From positions 133,213 to 197,212 of the forward strand of contig DASZIO010000060.1 in NCBI GenBank assembly GCA_035949055.1: a stretch of DNA of 64,000 nt, written 5' to 3'. Origin of the DNA: Bog-756 sp035949055 (lineage in GTDB: Bacteria > Actinomycetota > Acidimicrobiia > Acidimicrobiales > RAAP-2). Below the pieces are notes generated by a model that had not been told where the DNA came from, did no database searches, and saw only the letters and a program-made list of their open reading frames with translations. Of this stretch, positions 24,979-34,098 are shown one piece after another. The translations under genes and the position numbers were made by a program. Position 1 is the stretch's first letter; the number at the start of each line of letters is the position of its first letter.

Positions 24979-26157
24979 CCGTGACGGCGACGACTTCGGT
25001 AACCCGAGGTTCGCCGGCGGACCACCGGCGGCAAGGTAGGGACCGCCGGCGGAAAAGCCGAGCTTCGTGATGAAGACCGGCCTGGGAGGGATGTCCGGCT
25101 GGGGAGCCAGCGACCGCCACGGGCTGTAGAGCAACCAGACCCCGGATCCGTCCTGGTACAACGAGGCTTCACCGGGACCGGCGCCCTGGGAGTTCGAGCC
25201 GAGCAGCGGGGAGGGCGACGTATCGCTGCACGGACCGGCTGGGCCGGCGCAGTGGGCCATGCCGATGGCGTAGTCGGGACCGTTGAACCAGTTCCCCGAG
25301 TAGGCGACCCAGTAGCCGCCGTCGGTCTTGACCATGTCGGGTGCCTCCACGATCGTGCCCTGCCATGGCTCGTCCGGCTGCATGAGCAGCGAGGGTTGGC
25401 CGATCAGCCCGAGGCCGTCGGGGGTCAGGCGCTGCGACCACATCTTGGTGGGCGTGTTGGCTCCGCCGATGTTCTGCTCGGACTTGAACAGCATCCAGCG
25501 GGTCCCGTCGCTGTCGGTGAAGACCCGCGGGTCGATGGTGCCCCCCTGATCGGTCTGGCAGATGAACGGCGTGCTCTCGGGGTTGAACGGGCCGAGCGGC
25601 GACGTCCCGGTGGCTGCGCCGATGCATTGCATGGCCGGTGAGGTTCCCTTCACCAGGGCGGTGAAGTACAGCACGTAGGTCGAACCGAACTGGTGGATGT
25701 CGGGGGCCCAGGTGAAGTCCGGCACCGCCCAGGGTGGGAGGACGGGGAGGGCCTCGATCGACGGCGTCCAGTCACCGAACGACGTCGCCGACGCCACGGG
25801 CACGTTGATCGCATGGGTGCCGGGGACGCCGCTCGTGTACAGGTAGTAGCGGCCGTGCGAGAGGTAGAGGAATGGATCGGACTCGTACTGGTCGGAGCCG
25901 ACGGGCATGCCGGGCGAGAGGGGATTGGGATTGGGGGGCGGAGGGCTGGCGACCGACGGTGGTGCGACGGGTGCGTGGGTGGGCCGGGCCGGCGGCTGGG
26001 CCGAGGCGGACGAATGTCCGGTCGGTCCGATCACCAACACCACCACCACGGCGACGACGGCCAGCCCGCCGATGGCAGCCGCCGCGACCGCCAGGCGTCT
26101 CGAGCGACGACCGGCGCCGGCGTGTCCGGCGATAAGGCGAGTGTTGCTGTTGCTCAT
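24967..26157 (-). CDS. Membrane-anchored GH43-like glycoside hydrolase
   Basis: The 396-residue protein has a basic N-terminus, a transmembrane or signal segment at 22-44, a Pro-rich spacer (50-82) and a five-bladed-propeller-type domain. The GH43/62 acidic triad is visible as base Asp94 (YESDPFLYLS), Asp209 (GTIDPRVF) and acid Glu271 (TIVEAPDMV). Such enzymes cleave arabinofuranosyl or xylosyl bonds outside the cell. A strong CGGAGGT 10 nt upstream fixes the ATG at 26157. It is not near other sugar-utilisation genes, so its substrate is unknown; a cell-wall arabinan is possible. Confidence 0.87.
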   Translation of the reverse strand: MSNSNTRLIAGHAGAGRRSRRLAVAAAAIGGLAVVAVVVVLVIGPTGHSSASAQPPARPTHAPVAPPSVASPPPPNPNPLSPGMPVGSDQYESDPFLYLSHGRYYLYTSGVPGTHAINVPVASATSFGDWTPSIEALPVLPPWAVPDFTWAPDIHQFGSTYVLYFTALVKGTSPAMQCIGAATGTSPLGPFNPESTPFICQTDQGGTIDPRVFTDSDGTRWMLFKSEQNIGGANTPTKMWSQRLTPDGLGLIGQPSLLMQPDEPWQGTIVEAPDMVKTDGGYWVAYSGNWFNGPDYAIGMAHCAGPAGPCSDTSPSPLLGSNSQGAGPGEASLYQDGSGVWLLYSPWRSLAPQPDIPPRPVFITKLGFSAGGPYLAAGGPPANLGLPKSSPSRSAP

Positions 26158-26684
26158 TCGAGCGGTGACCTCCGAGAGCCCTGGATGAGACCTGCCCATG
26201 CCCGGCTCACGAGCCCCGGGAGGGGCTCACGGCCCCCGGAAGGTTAGCGCCCGGCTGGGGAAGAACGGTGGACATCCCGCCGTCATCTGGGGACGGGGAG
26301 GGAAATCCGGAGGAAAAGGTAGGGATATCGCGTAGGCCTCTTGACCTGGGAAAGGACACCCATCACAGTGTCAATTGACCGGAAAGCCGAAGCACCGCCG
26401 GAGAGTCTCGGAGGACCGGAGGGGGCCAATCATGGTCCTTCGGAAGGTCCTTGAGATGCAGGTGGGCCGTAGGTGACCGGCCAGGTAGGTCCGGGGAAGG
26501 ACCGGGGTGCTCGAAAGAGTGCCATGGTCGTGCCGGTGGGGTCGTCCGACACGGCTCTGCATGGTGATGCCGGGCCAACTGGGTGCGTAGCCCCGAGGAG
26601 CTTGGGTGGTTCAGCCGCTCGGTTACTCGGGGCTGCGTCGCGTCCGAAAGCGGTTGGGGAAGTCGGACGGATCGGTACGGCCGC
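26158..26684. other. Non-coding stretch upstream of the GH43-like gene
   Basis: These 527 bp lie between two minus-strand genes and contain no convincing ORF. Near the GH43 start is a 7-bp stem hairpin (26211-26217 with 26222-26228) around GGGA, in what would be its mRNA leader. On the minus strand TAACCT (26246-26241) is a possible -10. The remainder shows nothing recognisable. Confidence 0.5.
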
Positions 26685-27611
26685 TCAATCGAGTCGAGCG
26701 CCCCGAACGGCTGGAGCGGGCTGGGCCACCGGTTCCATCCGGCAGGGGTCGGCGTCCTCGTCGTTGCAAGGTTCGCATTCCAACTCGAGCGTGCTGTGAC
26801 CGATGGAGAACGTGTCGGCGATCATGGCCTTCACCCGCTCGCCCACGACCTGGGCCTCCTCGAGCGTGGGGTGACCGGTCAACACCACGTGGGCCGAGAG
26901 CAGTCGCATCTCGCTGGACAGGCTCCAGACGTGAAGGTCGTGCACCTCGTCGACCCGGGGCATCTGCTCCATGGTCGACCTCAGTTCGACGAGATCGACG
27001 TCGGCCGGGGTGGATTCGAGGAGCACTGCGATGCTGGTGCGAAGCACGCCTGAGGCCTGGTAGAGGATGATGGCCGCCACCACCAGAGCCGACGCCGGGT
27101 CGAACCAGGTGGCGGACGGCAGGATGAGCAGGCCGACGGCGGCCACGATCACAGCCAGCGAAGCCAACGCGTCGCCCACCATGTGCAGCACGGCCGCGCG
27201 CATGTTCAGATCGGTCGTTCCGTCGCGCAGGATGAGGGCAGTGACCCCGTTCACGAGCAGGCCGAACGAGGCGACCGCGACCACCAGCCCGGCCCGCACG
27301 TGCTCAGGGTGGTCGAAGCGGTAGATGCTCTGGATGATGATGACCAGGGTGACCACGGCGATCAGCGACGCGTTGGCCAGCGCGGCGAGAATGGTGGCTC
27401 GATGGCTGCCGAACGAACGCTCTGCGTCGGGCGGCCGCAGCGCCATGCGAACGGCGACGATCGAGAGGGCGAGCGCGCCCACGTCGGTGAGGTTGTGTCC
27501 TGCATCGGCCAGAAGAGCGGTTGAACGCGCCACCAGGCCCAGCGCGACCTGCATCACCACGAGACCGGCCGTCAGGGCCAGGCCGATCGCCAGTCGTCTC
27601 GTTCGCGTCAT
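26685..27611 (-). CDS. Cation diffusion facilitator (CzcD/ZnT-like) metal exporter
   Basis: This 308-residue inner-membrane protein exports Zn, Co or similar divalent cations by proton antiport. Six hydrophobic segments are visible. The transport-site residues are DAGHNLTD in helix 2 and HMVGDALAS in helix 5. The cytoplasmic C-terminal domain has the ferredoxin-like pattern VHDLHVWSLSS. A tail with ECEPCNDEDADPCR adds three cysteines and acidic residues, likely an extra metal site. It is divergent from the YdcF-like gene, with 56 bp between starts. Confidence 0.94.
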   Translation of the reverse strand: MTRTRRLAIGLALTAGLVVMQVALGLVARSTALLADAGHNLTDVGALALSIVAVRMALRPPDAERSFGSHRATILAALANASLIAVVTLVIIIQSIYRFDHPEHVRAGLVVAVASFGLLVNGVTALILRDGTTDLNMRAAVLHMVGDALASLAVIVAAVGLLILPSATWFDPASALVVAAIILYQASGVLRTSIAVLLESTPADVDLVELRSTMEQMPRVDEVHDLHVWSLSSEMRLLSAHVVLTGHPTLEEAQVVGERVKAMIADTFSIGHSTLELECEPCNDEDADPCRMEPVAQPAPAVRGARLD

Positions 27612-27654
27612 GCCATACCTCGGCGCGCGAGCCTACCTGGCCACACCGTTCCTA

Positions 27655-27660
27655 TAGCCT
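27655..27660 (+). promoter_or_regulatory. Candidate -10 box TAGCCT for the YdcF-like gene
   Basis: TAGCCT (within TATAGCCT) lies 7 nt upstream of the GTG at 27668, with no Shine-Dalgarno site; leaderless transcription is likely. Confidence 0.45.
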
Positions 27661-27667
27661 GCCCCCG

Positions 27668-28222
27668 GTGACGCGCCCGCTGAGGTCCAGGCTGCGCCGG
27701 TGGGTGGGGGTGACCGCTCTGGTGCTGATAGTGGCGCTGGTGATCGTCGTTCCCCTGGCGAGCGCCCGTCTGTTCATCTGGCCGCCGACGGACAGCCCCA
27801 CCAAAGCGGACGCGGTGGTCGCCCTCGGGGGGGACAGCGGGCAGCTCCGGGAGAAGAAGGCCATCAAACTGGCGGAGTCGGGCTACGCGCCGATTGCGGT
27901 TATCTCCCTCGGGGGGACGAAAGCGGTTCCCTGCCCGAAACCCGTTCCGCACGTGTCGATCATCTGCTTTCGCGCCGATCCCCTCGATACCCGGGGCGAG
28001 GCGGAGTTCGTGAGCCGCCTGGTTGCTCAGCGTCATTGGAACCGGATCATCGTGGTCTCCGAACGGAGCCAGGCGACCCGGGCCCGCCTCCTCTTCGGGA
28101 GGTGCACCCCGATCCATCTGGAGATGGTCCCGGTACAGGACCCGCAAGTCAACCTGCCCTATGACGTGGTCTACGAGTGGGGTGCCCTGACCAAGGCGCT
28201 GGTCGTCGAGCCGACCTGCTGA
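27668..28222 (+). CDS. YdcF-like (DUF218) membrane-anchored protein
   Basis: The 184-residue protein has one N-terminal transmembrane helix (about 14-36) and an extracytoplasmic DUF218 domain. The family signature is ADAVVALGGDSGQLREKKAIKLAESG, split here as ADAVVALGG and the KAIKLAESG helix, then DTRGEAEF and IIVVSERSQATRARLLF. Relatives such as SanA/ElyC affect envelope integrity and lipid-carrier metabolism, but biochemical function is poorly defined. The GTG start follows a leaderless-type box. The frame is open further upstream, but that part overlaps the divergent exporter gene. Confidence 0.82.
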   Translation: MTRPLRSRLRRWVGVTALVLIVALVIVVPLASARLFIWPPTDSPTKADAVVALGGDSGQLREKKAIKLAESGYAPIAVISLGGTKAVPCPKPVPHVSIICFRADPLDTRGEAEFVSRLVAQRHWNRIIVVSERSQATRARLLFGRCTPIHLEMVPVQDPQVNLPYDVVYEWGALTKALVVEPTC

Positions 28223-28654
28223 CCGTCGTTCCGTGACGTGGTGCACGCAGCGTGGTCGAGCTCGACCGCCACCCGTGCCGTCTCGGCCAGGCGGGGCACC
28301 GTCGAGCCGGCGCCGATCAGCGTCGTAGGGGCTCGGCCGCTTCGGTCCGGTCTGGTCATGCCTCACCTGCGGCGCGCCCGTGGACGACGTCAGACAGGAG
28401 GCCGAGCCGACGGTGCCGCCCTGTGAGAGTGCCGGTCGGACTCGGTCGACGGAGCGGACGTCGAAGCGCCGGCGGCCGAGGCGACCGCGTTCGTGGACGG
28501 TCTGGTCTTTGCCGACGAGGCATCGACCGGCCGCCCAATACGTCGTCGACCGTCAGCGTCGATGACCGGGCGATTCCGCCAAGGCCTACGGGGGGCATTT
28601 GTTAGAGTATGGACCCCTTGCCCTCGAAGGGGACCCGACGGTGAAGGGTTGGTA
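28223..28654. other. Non-coding stretch before the polysaccharide locus
   Basis: These 432 bp separate the housekeeping region from the glycan locus. Short ORFs exist on both strands but none has family features or a ribosome site. TAGAGT at about 28607-28612, in a locally AT-rich patch, is a possible -10 for the sulfotransferase gene. Confidence 0.5.
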
Positions 28655-29623
28655 GTGACCGTTCATACAATGAGCCAGCATGACGAGCCGGCGCGCTGGT
28701 CCGACACGAACCGCAACCGATGTCTCTACGTGATCGGTATGCACCGCAGTGGGACTTCGGCGGTCACCGGGCTCCTGTTCCAGATGGGACTGCATGGTCC
28801 TGCGGCGTCCGACCTGGTTCCTGCGTCCGAGGCGAATCCGAGAGGGAACAACGAGAGCGTCACCCTGAACAAGTTCAACAACCAGCTGCTCCGCGTGCTC
28901 GGTGGCAGCTGGTCAGCGCCGCCGCGACTCGAACCCGGCTGGGATATTGCGCCTTCCCTCGACGAGAAGCGGATGGAGGCGGCCCGGCTGTCCGCGGCCG
29001 TCTTCAATCCGCAGCCGTTCGTGTGGAAGGACCCACGCAATTGCATCCTCCTGCCATTCTGGCGATCCGTACTCGGGCCTCCCGTGGCCGCCATCTACGT
29101 CACCCGTGATCGATTCGAGGTGGCCGGCTCGCTCCAGGCTCGCAACGGGTTCACGGTGACCCACGGGCTCGCGCTGTGGGAGCGCTACATCCGCTCGTCG
29201 CTGCTGGCGCTCGATGGGATTCCCACGCTGGTCCTCCGATATGACGAGCTCTTCGAGAGCACCTCTGCGTGGTGCCGCCGACTGATCGACTTCCTGCACG
29301 CGGTCGGGCTCGACGTCGATCCGGCGTCGGCCGATCGAGCCGCGGCATCACTTGACGCCGGGCTCCGACACAAGCGGGCCACCTCCACCAGCGATCCCAG
29401 ACTGGCCGCGGGACAGCTCGAACTGGTCGAGCTGCTCGAACGTCGCAGCGGCGCCCATTCGCCCTGGTCGGCTCCGGCCCTCACCGAGGAGCCAGGATGG
29501 GTCGAGGACGTCCTAGCCATGCGCCGCAGCTTCGAGCAGATCCTCAGGGAACGACCGCTCTCCCAGTCACTGTGGGCGCGCGCCCAGCGACGTCTGGCGA
29601 GCTCGACGGCGCGCCCGGGCTGA
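28655..29623 (+). CDS. Sulfotransferase-family protein (GMHRSGTS type)
   Basis: This 322-residue PAPS-dependent sulfotransferase-family protein has the 5'-phosphosulfate loop VIGMHRSGTSAVTGLL near the N-terminus and the 3'-phosphate segment IYVTRDRFEVAGSLQARNG. Families with the GMHRSGTS loop are common in bacterial polysaccharide clusters. The acceptor is probably a cell-surface sugar, by context. The GTG at 28655 is chosen for the AAGGG 6 nt upstream; the ATG at 28670 has no ribosome site. It stands at the left edge of the glycan locus and is followed by oppositely oriented genes. Confidence 0.85.
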   Translation: MTVHTMSQHDEPARWSDTNRNRCLYVIGMHRSGTSAVTGLLFQMGLHGPAASDLVPASEANPRGNNESVTLNKFNNQLLRVLGGSWSAPPRLEPGWDIAPSLDEKRMEAARLSAAVFNPQPFVWKDPRNCILLPFWRSVLGPPVAAIYVTRDRFEVAGSLQARNGFTVTHGLALWERYIRSSLLALDGIPTLVLRYDELFESTSAWCRRLIDFLHAVGLDVDPASADRAAASLDAGLRHKRATSTSDPRLAAGQLELVELLERRSGAHSPWSAPALTEEPGWVEDVLAMRRSFEQILRERPLSQSLWARAQRRLASSTARPG

Positions 29624-29764
29624 CTCCCGCTCCCACGGGGTCGGACGATGGGGATGGCGGGGCACCGCCAACGCCGACGAACGGGTCGCCGTGAGGCACC
29701 GCGAGGGGGGTGGGCCGCGTGGGACGCCACCACGTTCGGCCGCCTGGCCCAGTCTGCCCGGTGG

Positions 29765-30655
29765 TCAGACCCCGCCGATCGCTGCATCGTCGAAATCCAG
29801 GTAGAAGGAGGGATCCCTGGAGAGCCGACGAAACACCCGATGGGACTTTCGCTTCGTGGAGCGCACGATAAGCCGCATGCGCACCTGACTGACCGATCTG
29901 GCCACGGCTCCCATCAGCACATCCCTATGCTTCGGCCGGACACGCAGGAGGAGCCGCGGGTCCTTGGTCACTTCGGAAGCGAGCGTCCTCAGGCTCTGGT
30001 CCGTCGGGACGGAATCCGTGAATACCCGCTGGTCGTCGTGACCGCTCCACGAGGCACGCGAGCCGGCACCGTGGTGGTAGACGTAGTGCCCGTAGACGCC
30101 GAAGAAGAGCGGGTGGACCTCCCTGGTGTTGGTCCGTACGAGAGGAAGCCATTCGGCACGTGCCTCGTCGAGCGACCGCAGTACGCGGGTGCCCGCGTCC
30201 TCGAGGACCTCGCCGAGGGGCGTCGTCCACGGCTCCCGACTCCAGTCGCCGCCGATGCGGTCCCAATACGCCACGGTGGTGGCACAGAAGCTCGGATGGG
30301 GGCGAAGGTCCCCGAAATTCTCCCGCCGCTGGACGGCGATCAGCGGATGATGGGCCAGGTTTGCCTCGAGCCAGTGGTCGAGCGGGCGGATCGGGAAGGC
30401 GTCGCTATCGAGGAAGATGAGGATGTCGCTCGGATCCGCCTCGTCCGTGACCCGTTGGGCCAGGGCGTTCAGCTTGAGGCCGTGGTGGCCCCGCCGGTCG
30501 TCGGCATAGTCGAACCGCTCCCACATCGAGCGCTCTTTGAGGTCGTTCAGCGTCGCGAACACCCGGAAGGGGGCATTGATATGGCGTTTGAGATAGTCGA
30601 GCTGGGGATCGATCCACTTCGGTGTCCGCCAGTGGATGGTGACGACGTAGATCAT
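29765..30655 (-). CDS. Probable GT-A-fold glycosyltransferase
   Basis: The 296-residue protein starts MIYVVTIHWRTPKWIDPQ and has the metal/nucleotide DxD motif in DILIFLDSDAFPIRPL. A downstream YGHYVYHHG and basic C-terminus follow. The layout fits a nucleotide-sugar-dependent transferase of the GT-A fold, but I cannot name the family. The ATG at 30655 places the first beta strand at the N-terminus, as expected; an upstream start would add 23 Arg-rich residues with no match. It is on the same strand as, and downstream of, the FkbM-type methyltransferase. Confidence 0.72.
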   Translation of the reverse strand: MIYVVTIHWRTPKWIDPQLDYLKRHINAPFRVFATLNDLKERSMWERFDYADDRRGHHGLKLNALAQRVTDEADPSDILIFLDSDAFPIRPLDHWLEANLAHHPLIAVQRRENFGDLRPHPSFCATTVAYWDRIGGDWSREPWTTPLGEVLEDAGTRVLRSLDEARAEWLPLVRTNTREVHPLFFGVYGHYVYHHGAGSRASWSGHDDQRVFTDSVPTDQSLRTLASEVTKDPRLLLRVRPKHRDVLMGAVARSVSQVRMRLIVRSTKRKSHRVFRRLSRDPSFYLDFDDAAIGGV

Positions 30656-31007
30656 CCGAACGTTCCGTGCCCTGCTGGCCGATCGGCGGCGCCAACCGTT
30701 GCCCTGACCGCCCGCCCAGCCCAATCGGACTCCCTCACGGCGGGGACTTTATCAATGAACGTCAGGGATCCGGCCGGTCGTCGCCACGGGCACAGTCCTG
30801 CTTGACGGATGGCCCGAGGCGCAAGAGGCCGGCTGCCCAGCAGTCGGAGGCCGCAGCCGGGCCGGGACAACTGGGCTGCTGCTCCTTGGTCACTTTGCTC
30901 TCCGAGAAACCCACCGGGTCTCTGACCGGTATCTCGGGGCGGCATCAACCACCTGACCTGCGGTCAACCCCACTGATGGTCGGGACGGCTTCGACTGCTG
31001 GGCGCGG
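30656..31007. other. Non-coding stretch between glycosyltransferase and FkbM genes
   Basis: These 352 bp show no gene with coding character on either strand. I see no strong terminator or promoter. Confidence 0.45.
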
Positions 31008-31772
31008 TTACTCGTGGGCAATCCAGTTCCATCGCTCGCCGCTGGCGAGCTCGTCTTTGAACTGGGCCGATCCGAGCGGGCCGTTCCCGTCCATGTCGAA
31101 GAGGCGCAGCCCGATGTCGTCGCAGACGAGCTGGTACATGTCCTCGTCCGACACGCCGTATCGCTCGCCGCCACCCCGCCCGTGCTCGAATGCCATGACT
31201 GGCTTGGCCGATCGGAGGGTGTCCAGGGCACCTCGGACGACCAGCGCCTCGGCTCCTTCGACATCGATCTTGACAAATCCGGGCATCCAACCGCCGGGCA
31301 GATGTTCGTCGAGACGTTCCGTTCGGACGGTGATGGTCTCTGTGGTCATCCCGACCGGGTGGGTGGGCTGCTTCAACCCGCTGTAGGCCGGGGCATCCCG
31401 CACGTGCACGAAGGTTGTCGTGCCCTCCTCATCCGACAAGGCCCGCTGCCGCACGTCCATCTCCGGAAACTGCTCGGCCAGCTCGGCCGCCAGATCCGGC
31501 AGTGGTTCGTAGGCGATGTGGTGCCCAGCTGGAGCCACTCGTCGGAAGTGGGTCAAGAAGGTGCCACGGTGAGCTCCGACGTCGAGGCAATTGGAATCGG
31601 GTCGGAGCAGAAAGCTCAAGAGCAGCTTGAGATGCTTGTCGTCGAGGTGGTTCCGGCGAAACGCCACGTTGGCGTTGCTCCCGGTCAGGGAGGCCACCAA
31701 TTGGTCCCGTCCCCGGGCGAGTCCCCTGCGAATCCCGAGCGTGTCAGCGGCCTTCAGAATCCTGCTTCGCAT
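31008..31772 (-). CDS. FkbM-family SAM-dependent methyltransferase
   Basis: This 254-residue methyltransferase has the SAM motif I CLDVGAHRGTFLTHF and the FkbM signature FVKIDVEGAEALVVRGA near residue 175. It probably O-methylates a sugar hydroxyl of the surface glycan, by context. The ATG at 31772 (MRSRILKAADTLG) begins a typical amphipathic N-terminus. The frame extends upstream another 69 codons, but that part is Arg/His-rich without family similarity, so I exclude it. Confidence 0.9.
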   Translation of the reverse strand: MRSRILKAADTLGIRRGLARGRDQLVASLTGSNANVAFRRNHLDDKHLKLLLSFLLRPDSNCLDVGAHRGTFLTHFRRVAPAGHHIAYEPLPDLAAELAEQFPEMDVRQRALSDEEGTTTFVHVRDAPAYSGLKQPTHPVGMTTETITVRTERLDEHLPGGWMPGFVKIDVEGAEALVVRGALDTLRSAKPVMAFEHGRGGGERYGVSDEDMYQLVCDDIGLRLFDMDGNGPLGSAQFKDELASGERWNWIAHE

Positions 31773-32218
31773 GTGGTCAGCATGGCATCGATACGGGCCG
31801 GAGCCCCGCCGAGCGAGCCATTGCCCTCGCTCGACCGGGCGCGGAGCGGCCCGTATCCGTGGCTGAGGTGCCGCGCAATGGACGCCATGGACTTGTTGAA
31901 CCAGCTGGCCGTGTTCTCCGACGCTTCGATGTGCCCGAAGCCCTGACCGCATCGCCGCCTGCTCGAGTGTCCTGTCCACCGACCGCTTCGCCGACGGGCT
32001 GGCAGTATTGGCCCGCCGTCTTCAGTTACCCCTCGCCGTCCACCGGGCCCGAGTCACGGGAAGCCGGACGCGGCTGGCGGGTGAGCAGACCGAGCGGCTG
32101 CGCGTGAGGTCGGAGCCGGAGTATCAACTCCTTCGTCGCTTGGAAGAAGGCGGGGTCATCACGCTCGACGCCGGTGATTGGAGTGCGGAGAAACCCTGTT
32201 GTTGGTATCGTGCAGGCC
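31773..32218. other. Non-coding stretch between FkbM gene and lipoprotein gene
   Basis: These 446 bp between divergent genes hold the promoter candidate TATCGT (32206-32211) for the lipoprotein. Upstream ORFs in the region lack coding features. Confidence 0.5.
32206..32211 (+). promoter_or_regulatory. Candidate -10 box TATCGT for the lipoprotein gene
   Basis: TATCGT lies 7 nt upstream of the GTG at 32219 and no ribosome site is present, consistent with a leaderless mRNA. Confidence 0.45.
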
Positions 32219-32572
32219 GTGAGGAACCCAACCAAGTTAGCGATGACTGCATCCCTTGTCGCCTTGCTCGTGGCGGGGTGCAGCTCGAACCAGGCCGCGC
32301 CGAAGCCTTCGGTGACCAGCGCAGAAGTCACCGCCTGCCATGACTTCGGCAACGAGGTCATCATCCATGGTGCGACGACCACGCCGGCGGAACGGCTACA
32401 GCTGATGAATGAGGTGGCGGTGGCGCAGAATGACAACCTCCGCAAACAGGCCAATGCCATGAAGGCAGCCATCGAGGCCAAGAACGGCGTCGCCGAGCTT
32501 TCTGCCGCTCAAAACATCGCACATATCTGCTACGCACTCGGCCTGCTCAGCAAGACGGGGCAGCCGACCTGA
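32219..32572 (+). CDS. Small predicted lipoprotein, unknown function
   Basis: The 117-residue product has a short basic n-region (VRNPTKLAM), a hydrophobic core and a lipobox LLVAGC, so Cys at about residue 19 should be lipidated. The mature part is helical and contains EVTACHDFGNEV and NIAHICYALG, with two further cysteines that could pair. I recognise no family. The GTG start is set by the lipoprotein signal and the -10 box 7 nt upstream. The last codons and stop lie in a 17-bp tandem repeat. Confidence 0.75.
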   Translation: MRNPTKLAMTASLVALLVAGCSSNQAAPKPSVTSAEVTACHDFGNEVIIHGATTTPAERLQLMNEVAVAQNDNLRKQANAMKAAIEAKNGVAELSAAQNIAHICYALGLLSKTGQPT

Positions 32573-32607
32573 CCCGGTAGCCGATCTGACCCGGTAGCCG
32601 ACCTGAC
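32564..32607. repeat. 17-bp tandem repeat including the lipoprotein stop codon
   Basis: Units CCGACCTGACCCGGTAG (32564-32580) and CCGATCTGACCCGGTAG (32581-32597) are followed by a 10-bp partial copy. The first unit contains the TGA stop (32570-32572). The arrangement is the same as at the end of the acyl-CoA ligase (4806-4875), although the sequences differ. Confidence 0.88.
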
Positions 32608-32614
32608 TGGGCCG

Positions 32615-33937
32615 TCAGGCCACGCCTGGGGCTTCGAGCTCCCGTCGGATATCGGACGCCCCACCGGAATGGCTGCGTTCGAAGTCCTGACTGTTGGCTA
32701 TGGCCACGGCGGCGAGCTGCGACCTGACACCGAGCTTTCGCAGGATGGAACGGATATGAGATCGGACGGTTGTCACCGAGACGACCAGTTCGTCCGCGAT
32801 GTCCTGGGCGGATCGCCCGGTGGTGAGATAGAACAGCACCCGGCGCTCGCTGGCCGTCAGTAGCACAAGTGCTTCCATGGGCTGCGGTATACGGTCGCCG
32901 CCAACCAGTCCCTCCCATGGGTCGTCCACGGCGCCGACTTCAGGCGCGCGGCTCAGCTGGGTCTGCAGCTCGTCGAGGTCCAAGACGACTGCAGCCCCCT
33001 GGGCCACACACGTTGCCAGTGCGCCCGCCCTGCCTCCGGCACAAACCGCAAGTACACCGATCCCTTCTGTGCAGTACCTGGCGGTCAGCCGCGCCGAGAT
33101 GTACCACGTGCTCGAAGCCCACGTGGTGCGGTCACTCGTTGTCTCGTGTTCTCCCTCGAGCACCAGGACGACCAACTCCACCTCGGCGCCACCGACCTCG
33201 AGGACGAGCTGGTCGTCGCAGCCGAGGGCGACGGTCCCCACCTGGTATCCCAGACGCTCCGCCATCGTGGACGCGGCAACGGCGGACAACCCGGGAGCAC
33301 CACCGGAGGTCGGGCACGGGCTGACCACCAGAATCGTTCCTCGGTCACCGGGGACGATGTCGTCGCGTCGGGTGCCGTACCGGGCAAAGCTGCCTGCCGT
33401 GCAGCGTACGACGGTCCGGTGGCGGAACCCTGGTGTCAGGCGAGCCGGCCCGAAGGGCAGTCCGGTCCTGAGGACGCCGCTCGAGCGGGCGAGGGGAGCC
33501 TCAGAGGGATCGACCCCGATCATCCGTTCCACGATGACGGTGGCGGAGGACGAGGCCGGCCCGGCAATGGGACCCAGACCGCCGGCATCCCCCTCGGCGG
33601 CCCCCGGGCGTCCGCGCGCACCCTCTCCGTCGAGTAACGCACTCAGGCGGACGGCGCGCGCCAAGCGCTCAGCCAACGTCTTTGGGCTCACGGCATCCGC
33701 ATCTGGACCGAAGGCCACCGCCACCCGGGATGTCGCGAAGGGGCAGACACGGTCTTCGCCGCGCACGGCCTGTTCGATCTCTTGAAGGGCAGTGTCGAAC
33801 ACAATCGCTGGGCCCCGGGACTCCCTGCGTGGGGCCTTCGGGTCGAGTCGGAGGTCGACCAGGGCCACCGTCTGGCCCAAGACGCCAGTCCGCTCGCCAG
33901 CATCCACCGCACCGCCTACCGGCTCCTTGGTTGCCAT
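32615..33937 (-). CDS. LuxR-type transcriptional regulator with unusual N-terminal region
   Basis: The last 80 residues of this 440-residue protein are a LuxR/NarL helix-turn-helix: LLTASERRVLFYLTTGRSAQ, then DIADELVVSVTTVRSHIRSI and LRKLGVRSQLAAVAIA. The N-terminal 350 residues match no receiver domain; no phosphoacceptor pattern is visible. Residues about 25-105 (VALVDLRLD to the RVAVAFG segment) loosely recall a degenerate GGDEF fold without the active-site motif. A second alpha/beta region (ILVVSPCPTSGG, VELVVLVLEGE) follows. ATG 33937 is preferred over an upstream start. It neighbours the sugar-nucleotide genes and may regulate the locus, by inference. Confidence 0.8.
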   Translation of the reverse strand: MATKEPVGGAVDAGERTGVLGQTVALVDLRLDPKAPRRESRGPAIVFDTALQEIEQAVRGEDRVCPFATSRVAVAFGPDADAVSPKTLAERLARAVRLSALLDGEGARGRPGAAEGDAGGLGPIAGPASSSATVIVERMIGVDPSEAPLARSSGVLRTGLPFGPARLTPGFRHRTVVRCTAGSFARYGTRRDDIVPGDRGTILVVSPCPTSGGAPGLSAVAASTMAERLGYQVGTVALGCDDQLVLEVGGAEVELVVLVLEGEHETTSDRTTWASSTWYISARLTARYCTEGIGVLAVCAGGRAGALATCVAQGAAVVLDLDELQTQLSRAPEVGAVDDPWEGLVGGDRIPQPMEALVLLTASERRVLFYLTTGRSAQDIADELVVSVTTVRSHIRSILRKLGVRSQLAAVAIANSQDFERSHSGGASDIRRELEAPGVA

Positions 33938-34098
33938 CGTCCCCTGCCCCCTAGCTGCTCCCCAATGCTCGGGGTTCACGGCACAGCTTCCGCCGTATCC
34001 TCCCGCTCGGTGGCAATTGTAGCCATTCCCCTGATTGACGGAAAGACTGATCTCGTCCGTCTTGACGAGGGAATTCCCTGGCCCACCCCCCAGTGCTC

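Noticed and set aside
26363..26578. 71-codon minus-strand ORF in the spacer upstream of the GH43-like gene
   Set aside because: Pro/His-rich with no ribosome site or hydrophobic or domain pattern; another frame on the same strand is open as well.
28238..28426. 62-codon plus-strand ORF between the YdcF-like and sulfotransferase genes
   Set aside because: Arg/Ala-rich composition and no start signals; probably chance.
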